NCBI GenBank assembly: GCA_031289935.1
Contig: JAITON010000018.1
Coordinates: 1 to 6,136 of the forward strand
Source: Treponema sp.
GTDB lineage: Bacteria; Spirochaetota; Spirochaetia; Treponematales; Breznakiellaceae
DNA: 6,136 nt
Reading direction: 5' to 3'
The notes under the pieces are model-generated. The model saw only the letters and a list, made by a program, of their open reading frames with translations. It was not told where the DNA came from and made no database searches. The translations under genes and the position numbers were made by a program. Below, piece after piece: positions 1 through 5,094 of this stretch (positions are counted from its first letter, which is position 1; the number at the start of each line of letters is the position of its first letter).

Positions 1-5
1 GGCGT

Positions 6-50
6 GGCGCAATCCGGCAATAGTACGGGTTTGCCGGGTAAATTTGCGCC
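6..50 (-). other. Strong two-part hairpin in the leader downstream of the minus-strand promoter
   Basis: Two nested 7-bp perfect stems are visible: 6-12 (GGCGCAA) pairs with 44-50 (TTGCGCC), and 14-20 (CCGGCAA) pairs with 31-37 (TTGCCGG), around a 10-nt loop. The hairpin lies about 50-90 nt downstream of the predicted start of the minus-strand transcript that leaves the window. No T-run follows inside the window, so it is not an obvious terminator. It could be a 5' leader structure, a processing stem of a stable RNA, or an attenuator. The paired arms are certain; the role is inference. Confidence 0.5.
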
Positions 51-104
51 CCCGTGCCGGGAATAGCTGGTTTGTTCAGGTCTTCGTATCATCAACATGC
101 TCTA

Positions 105-133
105 ATTGTACACCAGCCCTGGTAAAATGTCAA
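105..133 (-). promoter_or_regulatory. Very strong sigma-70 type promoter reading out of the left edge
   Basis: On the minus strand a perfect -35 TTGACA (133-128) is followed by a 17-nt spacer and a -10 TACAAT (110-105), one base off consensus. The predicted start is near 98. The spacer contains a perfect dyad ACCAG-CC-CTGGT (112-123), which could be an operator. The TGA stop of the small gene at 378-130 lies inside the -35 box, so gene end and promoter overlap. The product is outside the window. An ATG at 98-96 opens a frame to the edge, but it would sit on the transcription start with no ribosome binding site. Such a near-consensus promoter with A/T tracts upstream is typical of stable RNA or very highly expressed genes; that assignment is inference. 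Confidence 0.85.
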
Positions 134-378
134 GCTTTTTTTTCCAAATTAGTAAAAAAAAGTGCGTTTTTTTCCCTGGACGCGCCCTCATCCTGTTCCA
201 GGAGGCAGACTGCCAGGGCCTCCACGGCCCCGCCCCGCCCTGCCCTAGAGGCCCCGGTCCCTGAGCCAGTCGAAGGGCCGTCAATGTGGGGCGACGCATA
301 GGTAAAAACGCCGTTTGCCAGCGTATCCAGGGCTTCCTCGCCATTGGGAAGCCGATATTTTGCAATTTTCTGCGCCAT
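130..378 (-). CDS. Small protein of unknown function, 82 aa
   Basis: The product was not recognised. The start is well supported: an AGGAGG (389-384) lies 5 nt before the ATG at 378. The N-terminal 34 residues (MAQKIAKYRLPNGEEALDTL...) look like ordinary soluble protein. The next stretch (about residues 35-51: PSTGSGTGASRAGRGGA) is low-complexity and coincides with a short dispersed-type repeat, so it looks inserted. Residues 52-66 (VEALAVCLLEQDEG) look like normal sequence again. The last residues are encoded by A and T runs that overlap the next promoter, and the TGA stop lies inside that promoter's -35 box. No signal peptide, membrane segment or cysteine cluster is visible. A 21-bp repeat array and a candidate promoter at 750-723 lie upstream on the same strand, which would give a leader of over 300 nt. 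It may be a genuine small gene or a decaying one. Confidence 0.6.
   Translation of the reverse strand: MAQKIAKYRLPNGEEALDTLANGVFTYASPHIDGPSTGSGTGASRAGRGGAVEALAVCLLEQDEGASREKNALFFTNLEKKA
134..173 (-). promoter_or_regulatory. A/T-tract UP-element-like region upstream of the strong promoter
   Basis: Three homopolymer runs sit directly upstream of the -35 box on the minus strand: A8 (143-136), T8 (161-154) and A7 (173-167). In otherwise GC-rich DNA this matches the layout of an UP element, which the alpha subunit of RNA polymerase binds between about -38 and -60, possibly with intrinsic bending. The same bases encode the C-terminus of the small minus-strand gene, where they give Lys/Asn and Phe-Phe residues. 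The runs are seen directly; polymerase contact is inferred. Confidence 0.55.
256..279 (-). repeat. Short dispersed-type repeat inserted in the small gene (STGSGT frame)
   Basis: The core CCCTGAGCCAGTCGAAGGG (259-277) has short complementary ends (CCCT/AGGG). I recall closely similar CCTTCGAC...CTCAGG elements scattered in many unrelated bacterial genomes, often within reading frames, giving peptides such as STGSGT, LSLSKG or RLAQG depending on frame. Here it reads STGSGT in the small gene. Only one copy is present in the window, so assignment to a repeat family rests on memory of the motif. Confidence 0.5.
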
Positions 379-418
379 AATATCCTCCTAACTGGTTTAT
401 GGTACTCTCTACCTGTTC

Positions 419-616
419 GGCTCCGGCACAAAACCATTTGGCTCCGGCACAAAACCATTTGGCTCCGGCGCAAAACCTTTTGGCTCCGGCGCAAAACCTT
501 TTGGCTCCGGCGCAAAACCATTTGGCTCCGGGACAAAACCATTTGGCTCCGGCGCAAAACCATTTGGCTCCGGCGCAAAACCTTTTGGCTCCGGGACAAA
601 ACCTTTTGGCTCCGGG
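419..616. repeat. Tandem array of nine 21-bp units plus a partial tenth
   Basis: Nine complete head-to-tail units start at 419, 440, 461, 482, 503, 524, 545, 566 and 587. A 9-nt partial copy follows at 608-616. On the plus strand each unit begins GGCTCCGG and ends AAAACC(A/T)TTT. Only unit positions 9 (C/G), 10 (A/G) and 18 (A/T) vary, giving five mixed sequence versions. The period equals two helical turns and seven codons, so every unit presents the same DNA face, and all six frames stay largely open. The minus strand reads EP(N/K)GF(V/A)P heptads and the plus strand (A/G)PxQN(H/L)L-type heptads. Codons such as GGT and TTT are unlike the GC-ending usage of the neighbouring genes, which argues against translation. 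The array lies between a divergent promoter and the small gene at 378-130. Iteron-like protein binding sites, a repetitive RNA leader or a repeat peptide are all possible. Confidence 0.95.
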
Positions 617-639
617 CTGGAGCGCTCTTGTTCCGGGGC

Positions 640-681
640 GCGTACCGCTGTCCGTGAGCCGCGTCCCGTTGTCCGCAAGAC
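640..681. repeat. Two degenerate 21-nt units next to the main array
   Basis: Positions 640-660 and 661-681 form an adjacent pair that agree at 16 of 21 positions, both starting GCGT and sharing TGTCCG. Their sequence differs from the main array, but the period is the same 21 nt. They lie between the array and the 18-bp palindrome. This suggests that 21-nt duplication has occurred more than once here, or that an older array has decayed. Confidence 0.5.
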
Positions 682-707
682 TCCTGGGGGAACCGGTAGA
701 TTTGCCC

Positions 708-725
708 AATCCGGCTAGCCGGATT
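708..725. promoter_or_regulatory. Perfect 18-bp palindrome, likely operator between divergent promoters
   Basis: AATCCGGCTAGCCGGATT is exactly self-complementary with no spacer. It ends 5 nt before a plus-strand TATAAT (731-736) in front of the MATE gene, so it covers the -35 region of that promoter. It also overlaps the -10 and start site of a minus-strand promoter candidate (750-723). Perfect palindromes in this position are typical operators for dimeric repressors such as TetR or MarR types, which often control efflux pumps. No regulator gene is present in the window. The palindrome is certain; the operator role is inferred. Confidence 0.7.
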
Positions 726-750
726 ATGGCTATAATATGGGGACATTCAA
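723..750 (-). promoter_or_regulatory. Candidate minus-strand promoter toward the 21-bp array and small gene
   Basis: TTGAAT (750-745) and CATAAT (728-723) are separated by 16 nt. They would start transcription near 716, inside the 18-bp palindrome, and read through the repeat array into the small gene at 378. It overlaps the plus-strand -10 box, so the two promoters could not be occupied together. Both hexamers match consensus well, but the call rests on sequence alone. Confidence 0.4.
731..736 (+). promoter_or_regulatory. -10 box of the MATE gene promoter
   Basis: A consensus TATAAT sits 56 nt before the ATG at 793, predicting transcription from about 743 and a leader of about 50 nt. No good -35 is found at 16-18 nt spacing, because the 18-bp palindrome occupies that place. 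A TTGCCC at 702-707 is 23 nt away, too far for normal use. The promoter may therefore need an activator or be weak. Confidence 0.5.
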
Positions 751-792
751 CTGGGCCTTTACAAAGCGGCCGATACATGGGAGACTAGGCCC

Positions 793-2211
793 ATGTCAGA
801 CATACGCCCCGCGGCCCTGAACGCCGCAGACCGCCTCGGCGTGGAGCCCGTGGGCCGGCTTCTTCTTAGGTTTTCCCTGCCGGCCATTACCGGCATGATC
901 GTGCAGGCCCTCTACAATGTGGTGGACCGTATCTGGGTGGGCCGGGGGGTCAACGAGGTCGCCCTGGGGGGCCTCTCCCTGGTCATGCCCCTGATGACCA
1001 TCACCATGGCCTTTGCCATGCTCTTCGGCGTGGGGTCCGCCAACCTTATCTCCATGCGCCTGGGCCAGGGCAAACGGCAGGACGCGGAAAAGGCCCTGAA
1101 TCATTGTTTCTTTCTATTATTAGGCTCCGGCATCGTCCTGATGGTCCTCCAGCTTGCCTTCCTGGACCCCCTGCTCTCGCTCCTGGGCGCCCAGGAAGGC
1201 AGCGTGTCCCTGATCTACGCCCGGAGCTATTACCGGATCATCCTCTACGGCCAGATCTTCGCGATGCTGGGCTTCGGCTTCTCCCACTGTACCCGGGCCC
1301 AGGGCTTCCCCACTATCACCATGACCGGCATGTTCATTGGCGCGGGGCTCAACATGATCCTGGACCCTATCCTCATCTTCGGCTTCGGCTGGGGGGTCGA
1401 GGGGGCGGCCTGGGCCACGATCATCTCCCAGCTCGTGTCGGCGGTCTGGCTCCTGGCCTTCAGCTTCGGGAAAAAGGCGGTAATCCGCCTCGAACTAAAC
1501 CGGTTCAAGCCCTCCGCGGCCATGGTGGCGCAGATCATGGCCTTCGGTTCCGCTCAGTTTCTGCTCCAGTTTATCATGTCCGGGGTGCAGCTCCTGGTCA
1601 ACATGAGCGCCGGCTGGTATGCCGCCGAAACCCTGGGGGTGGCCAACGGCGGGGACATCGCCCTGTCGGGGATGAACATCCTGGGTTCTATCAGCATGAT
1701 GATTTTTATGCCCGTCTTCGGGATCAACCAGGGGGCCCAGCCGATCCTGGGTTACAACTACGGGGCCAAGAGGTACGACCGGGTGCTCCGGGCCTATCTC
1801 CTGGCCATTGCCGCGGCTACGGCCATCTGCGTGACGGGCTTTGCCGTGGCGGAGCTCTTCCCCGATGCCCTCATCCGCCTCTTCGCCCCCCAGGGCAGCC
1901 CCCAGCTCCTTTCTTTCGCGCCCCGGGCCATGCGGATCGCCCTGATCTGTATGCCCCTGGCAGGCTTCCAGGTGGTGTCCTCCAACCTCTTCGTGGTTAC
2001 CGGCCGGCCCAGGATGTCGATCTTCCTGACCACCCTGCGGCAGTGCATTGCCTTTATCCCCTGCCTGCTGATCTTTGGGCGGCTCTGGGGCCTCTGGGGC
2101 CTGGTGATCGCCCAGCCCGTAGCGGACGGCTTCGCGATTATTCTGACGGCGGTATTCATCGGCTTCGAGATGCGGAAGCTCCGGGCCCAGAGCCGGCCTG
2201 GGGCGGCCTAG
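793..2211 (+). CDS. MATE-family multidrug/metabolite efflux transporter
   Basis: The 472-residue product is a polytopic inner-membrane antiporter expected to export drugs or metabolites in exchange for Na+ or H+. Length and hydrophobic pattern fit the usual 12 membrane helices in two six-helix halves. Family hallmarks are present: PVGRLLLRFSLPAITGMIVQ and YNVVDRIWVGRG near residues 19-52, RAQGFPTITM at about 168-177, GLNMILDPILIFGFGWG at about 185-201, and in the second half GINQGAQPILGYNYGAKRYD at about 310-329. The ATG at 793 is chosen because a GGGAG (779-783) lies 9 nt upstream and the N-terminus aligns with the family. Substrate cannot be read from sequence; the second-half motif is of the DinF/MepA-like type. 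The upstream 18-bp palindrome suggests control by a dimeric regulator. It stands alone and converges on the carboxypeptidase gene 16 nt away. Confidence 0.93.
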   Translation: MSDIRPAALNAADRLGVEPVGRLLLRFSLPAITGMIVQALYNVVDRIWVGRGVNEVALGGLSLVMPLMTITMAFAMLFGVGSANLISMRLGQGKRQDAEKALNHCFFLLLGSGIVLMVLQLAFLDPLLSLLGAQEGSVSLIYARSYYRIILYGQIFAMLGFGFSHCTRAQGFPTITMTGMFIGAGLNMILDPILIFGFGWGVEGAAWATIISQLVSAVWLLAFSFGKKAVIRLELNRFKPSAAMVAQIMAFGSAQFLLQFIMSGVQLLVNMSAGWYAAETLGVANGGDIALSGMNILGSISMMIFMPVFGINQGAQPILGYNYGAKRYDRVLRAYLLAIAAATAICVTGFAVAELFPDALIRLFAPQGSPQLLSFAPRAMRIALICMPLAGFQVVSSNLFVVTGRPRMSIFLTTLRQCIAFIPCLLIFGRLWGLWGLVIAQPVADGFAIILTAVFIGFEMRKLRAQSRPGAA

Positions 2212-2227
2212 AGCCGCGCTTTCATGG

Positions 2228-3100
2228 TTAGCCCCCGGCCTGTTCCCATTCATAGATAAAACGCAGGCCGTACTGCTGGATACCCCCGAAGTAGGCGTCG
2301 ATGAAGGCCGCCAGGACGGGGCCTACATAGCGATAATGCCAGCTTTCCCAACGGTAGCCTGTAACCGCTTCGTAGCCGTCGGGGAAGGACAGGGACCAGC
2401 CGAAACGGCCCGCGTTGGCGGCCATCCAGCGGCCCGCAGACGTTCCGGCAAACTCGTCAGTGATGGAACCGAAGTCCACTACCAGGCCCGTCTGGTGCTG
2501 GCTGTAACCCGGCCGGGCCGATTCCCGGTCCGCTACCTCCCGGCCCATTTCCGCCACGTTCCGGTTGTAGACCGTTACCTGGTAGTCGTAGGACCGGTAT
2601 GCCGAAGATGCCATCAGGGTAACGCCCCCGGTACGGGCTGCGGCGGCCATCTCCTCCAGGGCGGTCCCGGCGGCCCTACGGAGCATCAGGTCCCCCCGGC
2701 TTATCGTGTAGGAGGCTCCCCCGGCGCTCCCCTCAAGGCGCACCAGGTCATCGGGCGCGTAGCCATCGGGCAGGGGGTGCTGCTTGTCCACCAGGGCCCG
2801 TAGAGCCGGTTCCCCGGTAAGGACCATCAGCAGGTCCATAATAAAGGCCGGCCCTTCGGCAGCGGCCAGCCTCACGCCGGCCGCCACATCCTCCGGCAAT
2901 TCAGCCTGCTCCAGGAGGCGGTCCAGAAAATTGTCAAACATCTCTTCCATGTCCGGTTCCTCGGAATAGCGCTCCAGAAAGGCTTCCATATCATCAACCG
3001 GCTGCGCTTCAGCCTGCCGTGAACAGCCGGAAAGTACCCCGGCAACTGCCGTGATCATTAAAACAAGCGCTCTAAGATGTAGCGGTATCTTCTTTGCCAT
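2228..3100 (-). CDS. VanY/M15B-type D-alanyl-D-alanine carboxypeptidase, lipoprotein
   Basis: A zinc peptidase that removes the terminal D-Ala from peptidoglycan stem peptides outside the cytoplasmic membrane. The 290-residue product has an N-terminal signal (residues 1-25, Lys-rich then hydrophobic) ending in a lipobox VLSGC, so Cys26 would be lipidated. Residues about 35-105 form an acidic, helical extension. The catalytic part starts at LVDKQHPLPDGY (103-114) and contains SAYRSYDYQ (166-174), SQHQTGLVVDFG (200-211, zinc ligands His202 and Asp209) and WESWHYRYVG (251-260, catalytic Glu252 and ligand His255). All key residues are present, so it should be active. The ATG at 3100 gives a proper signal peptide, but no Shine-Dalgarno precedes it. 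A TATAAT box lies only 7 nt upstream, which points to a leaderless mRNA. It is a single gene, separated from the upstream operon by a terminator. Confidence 0.93.
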   Translation of the reverse strand: MAKKIPLHLRALVLMITAVAGVLSGCSRQAEAQPVDDMEAFLERYSEEPDMEEMFDNFLDRLLEQAELPEDVAAGVRLAAAEGPAFIMDLLMVLTGEPALRALVDKQHPLPDGYAPDDLVRLEGSAGGASYTISRGDLMLRRAAGTALEEMAAAARTGGVTLMASSAYRSYDYQVTVYNRNVAEMGREVADRESARPGYSQHQTGLVVDFGSITDEFAGTSAGRWMAANAGRFGWSLSFPDGYEAVTGYRWESWHYRYVGPVLAAFIDAYFGGIQQYGLRFIYEWEQAGG

Positions 3101-3107
3101 ACAGGTG

Positions 3108-3136
3108 ATTATAGCGTCTGTCCCAAGGATTGTACA
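3108..3136 (-). promoter_or_regulatory. Promoter of the DD-carboxypeptidase gene, possibly leaderless
   Basis: TGTACA (3136-3131), 17-nt spacer and a consensus TATAAT (3113-3108) are seen on the minus strand. Transcription would begin near 3101, at or next to the ATG at 3100-3098, leaving no room for a ribosome binding site. It lies just downstream of the terminator at 3207-3164, as expected for an independent unit. Confidence 0.6.
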
Positions 3137-3163
3137 CGGGGGCGCGGCGATCCATTTTGGACC

Positions 3164-3207
3164 AAAAAAAGCCCCCCGGGAAAAGGAGGTGAGGAAACCC
3201 GGGAGGC
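3164..3207 (-). terminator. Rho-independent terminator of the ndk operon with anti-Shine-Dalgarno loop
   Basis: On the minus strand a 10-bp stem (3207-3198 with 3180-3171, one G-U pair) encloses a 17-nt loop and is followed by seven T (3170-3164). This is a textbook intrinsic terminator, 106 nt beyond the ndk stop. The loop contains TCACCTCCTTT, identical to the 3' tail of bacterial 16S rRNA. On the plus strand this reads as a perfect Shine-Dalgarno AAGGAGGTGA, but no start codon follows at suitable spacing. Confidence 0.88.
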
Positions 3208-3228
3208 AACTGGTTATGCCAGCATTGC
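3164..3228 (-). ncRNA. Candidate small RNA or stable 3' UTR fragment with two hairpins
   Basis: Directly before the terminator, positions 3228-3206 form a second hairpin (GCAA-tg-CTGG, 5-nt loop, CCAG-TTGC). Together the two hairpins make a compact RNA of about 60 nt ending in a U-tract, with a C-rich anti-Shine-Dalgarno sequence exposed in the terminator loop. A weak promoter TTGCCT (3260-3255), 17 nt, TATCTT (3237-3232) would start it near 3225. It could equally be only the 3' UTR of ndk. The hairpins are visible; an independent RNA is speculative. Confidence 0.25.
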
Positions 3229-3313
3229 TCTAAGATATAAAAACCGAGTCCAAAAGGCAAGCAAAAAGAGGGAGCTTAATACTATTCTGATGAGAATTTT
3301 CCGAAATTAACTC

Positions 3314-3760
3314 TTAGAACCAGGGGGCGTTGCCGTCTTCCCAGGGGCAGAGCTCCCCGGCCTGGAAGAAGCGGCCGATCTCCCCCCCGGCGCTCTCCGG
3401 GGAATCCGACGCATGGATAATGTTGAGCCGGGTATTGGCGGCGAAATCCCCCCGGATGGTCCCCGGCAGGGATTCCTCCACGTCCGTAGGCCCCGCAAGG
3501 CGCCGGATCCGCCGGATTGCAGCCTCCCCTTCCAGAACCATGGCCAGGACCGGCCCCGAGATCGTGTATTCAATAAGTTGCCCGTAAAAGCCCTTGCCCC
3601 GGTGCTCCGCATAATGGGCCTCCGCCAGGGGCCGGTCAATGCGGAGCATCTTGAGACCGATAATCCTGAGCCCCTTCCGTTCCAGCCGGCCGATAATTTC
3701 CCCGGCTATCCGGCGCTGGAGCACGCCGGGCTTAAGCATCACAAAGCTCCGTTCCATCAT
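3314..3760 (-). CDS. ndk: Nucleoside diphosphate kinase
   Basis: Cytoplasmic enzyme that transfers the gamma phosphate of ATP to nucleoside diphosphates through a phosphohistidine. The 148-residue length is normal. The active-site signature NIIHASDS (113-120) contains catalytic His116. The N-terminal MLKPG with Lys10, the LERKGLRI segment (26-33), HYAEHRGKGFY (49-59), SGPVLAMVLEGE (68-79) and LPGTIRGDF (98-106) follow the family order. The usual KPDxVQR is replaced by KPGVLQRR, a variant rather than a lost catalytic residue. The start is the first of two adjacent ATGs, with AAGGGAA about 7 nt upstream. It begins 20 nt after rhaA and is the last gene of that operon, with a long AT-rich 3' UTR and a strong terminator. 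Pairing with rhamnose genes is odd for a housekeeping enzyme. Confidence 0.96.
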   Translation of the reverse strand: MMERSFVMLKPGVLQRRIAGEIIGRLERKGLRIIGLKMLRIDRPLAEAHYAEHRGKGFYGQLIEYTISGPVLAMVLEGEAAIRRIRRLAGPTDVEESLPGTIRGDFAANTRLNIIHASDSPESAGGEIGRFFQAGELCPWEDGNAPWF

Positions 3761-3780
3761 CTGTAGTTCCCTTGCTTCCG

Positions 3781-5064
3781 CTACTTCCGCATCGCAAGGA
3801 CCGTCTTCTCGTAGACGCCCACGGGAGCCAGCCAGTCGGGACCCACCGGGACGCCGGCATCCAGGCAGAGCTTGTCCCAGACTGCGGCGAAAGGCAGGGT
3901 CTTGTACTCCTCCATCAGGGCCAGGCGCTCATGCCGGCGGCCTGCGTTTTCGGCCTCTACCAGGAGCTTCCGGGGCTCCAGAATGGCTTCCAGCATGGCC
4001 TTTCGTATACTCCGGCCGCCAATGGTCCAGGCGGCGATGCGGTTGATCGATGCGTCGAAGAAGTCCAGGGCAAAGTCGATACGACCCTGGGCCTGCTGCC
4101 GGAAAATCTCCCGGCACACCTCCCGGAGATCATCGGAATAGATGGCTGCGTGGTCCGAATCCCAGCGGAGTCCCCGGCTAAAGTGGATCAATACGCCGGG
4201 CACAAAGAGGAGCACCGCACTAATCTTGTCGGCAATGGTCTCCGTGGGGTGGAAGTGGCCCATATCCAGGCAGAGCTTGATCCGCTTGGCCCTGTTGGCG
4301 ACCGCATAGCCCAGATAGAACTCGTGGGAACCTACCACATAGGCCTCGCTGCCGATACCGAAGAGCTTACACTCCATCGCATCGGTGACCGTATCCGGGT
4401 CCAGCTTCAACGCCAGAATTTCGTCCAGGGCATCCTTGAGCCGCTGCCGGGGGGCCAGCCGGTCTGCGGGCAGGTCCTTGGAGCCGTCGGGAATCCAGAT
4501 ATTGTTCACCGCCGGGGAGCCCTGGTTGGCCCCAAAGGCCGCGGCAATCCGCCGGGACGCGATACCGTGGCGTATCCAGAACCTGCGGGCCTTGGGGTCG
4601 GCGCTGCTCAGGGTACCTTCATCCGCCAGGGGGTGGGAGAAAAACGAGGGGTTAAAGTCCAGGGGAATCTTCTTCTTCCTGGACCAAGCCATCCAGGTCT
4701 TAAAGTGCTCCGGCTCCAACTCGTCCCGGCCCGGCTTTTTGTCCCCGGTTTCCGCATAGAAGGAGTGCAGGTTGAAGCGTTTCTTCCCCGGAATCAGGCC
4801 GAAGGCGAACTCCGCGTCCTGCCGCAGCTCATTGCCGTTCCGGGCCCGGCCGGGATAGTTACCCGTGGCCAGGATTCCCCCGCCCGAAAGCCCCTTCGCC
4901 CCCTCGAAGCCCGTTACATCGTCCCCCTGCCAGCAGTGGACGGACACCGGGACCGCCAGGGCCGCCTTGATGGCTTTGCCGGTGCTGACGCCGAAGTTTG
5001 CGTAGGCCGCCTCGGCAAGCCCGTAGGCAGTCTCAATCGCATCCTTGTTCTGATAGGTCTTCAT
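3781..5064 (-). CDS. rhaA: L-rhamnose isomerase
   Basis: Converts L-rhamnose to L-rhamnulose, the first step of rhamnose breakdown in the cytoplasm. It is a metal-dependent TIM-barrel isomerase. The 427-residue product is near the usual length of about 420. Family hallmarks run in order: VPVSVHCWQGDDVTGFE (38-54), GNYPGRARN (68-76), LDFNPSFFSHPLADEGTLS (135-153), WIPDGSKDLPADR (190-202), ECKLFGIGSEAYVVGSHEFY (231-250), LCLDMGHFHPTE (264-275) and LIHFSRGLRWDSDH (292-305). Residues matching the known metal sites are present: Glu231, Asp267, His294, Asp334, and the second-site group His270, Asp302, Asp304. The ATG at 5064 has an AGGAGG (5076-5071) 6 nt upstream. It starts 30 nt after the aldolase stop, and ndk follows after 20 nt, so the three genes are probably co-transcribed. 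No kinase gene is in view. Confidence 0.97.
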   Translation of the reverse strand: MKTYQNKDAIETAYGLAEAAYANFGVSTGKAIKAALAVPVSVHCWQGDDVTGFEGAKGLSGGGILATGNYPGRARNGNELRQDAEFAFGLIPGKKRFNLHSFYAETGDKKPGRDELEPEHFKTWMAWSRKKKIPLDFNPSFFSHPLADEGTLSSADPKARRFWIRHGIASRRIAAAFGANQGSPAVNNIWIPDGSKDLPADRLAPRQRLKDALDEILALKLDPDTVTDAMECKLFGIGSEAYVVGSHEFYLGYAVANRAKRIKLCLDMGHFHPTETIADKISAVLLFVPGVLIHFSRGLRWDSDHAAIYSDDLREVCREIFRQQAQGRIDFALDFFDASINRIAAWTIGGRSIRKAMLEAILEPRKLLVEAENAGRRHERLALMEEYKTLPFAAVWDKLCLDAGVPVGPDWLAPVGVYEKTVLAMRK

Positions 5065-5070
5065 AGAGTT

Positions 5071-5089
5071 CCTCCTCCGGCAGCACCGG
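5071..5089 (-). promoter_or_regulatory. rhaA ribosome binding site with adjacent small intercistronic hairpin
   Basis: Between the aldolase stop and the rhaA start, CCGG (5089-5086), a 5-nt loop and CCGG (5080-5077) can form a small hairpin. The AGGAGG (5076-5071) follows immediately, 6 nt before the ATG. The strong binding site supports the rhaA start. The hairpin is too short to be sure of. Confidence 0.5.
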
Positions 5090-5094
5090 AAACT

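Noticed and set aside
1..98. Minus-strand protein starting at ATG 98 and leaving the window
   Set aside because: It would start at the transcription start without a ribosome binding site, about 32 codons are visible, and a strong RNA hairpin fills the frame; too little to call.
419..616. CRISPR array
   Set aside because: Units are directly adjacent with no spacers, and the unit is only 21 bp.
399..788. Plus-strand 129-codon frame through the 21-bp array (APAQNHL heptads)
   Set aside because: Its ATG has no ribosome binding site; the frame is open mainly because the repeat unit is 21 nt without stops.
2203..2217. Hairpin GCGGC-ctaga-GCCGC at the MATE stop as a terminator
   Set aside because: The stem is only 5 bp and no T-run follows on either strand, so it is too weak to call between the convergent genes.
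1104..2231. Long plus-strand frame overlapping the MATE gene, and a 252-codon minus frame at 1495-2253
   Set aside because: Both are Pro/Gly/Arg- or His-rich shadows typical of alternate frames in GC-rich genes; the MATE frame is clearly the real one.
3183..3233. Plus-strand gene after the perfect Shine-Dalgarno at 3183-3192
   Set aside because: No start codon lies at a proper distance; the next ATG (3216) opens only five codons. The motif is explained as the complement of the terminator loop.
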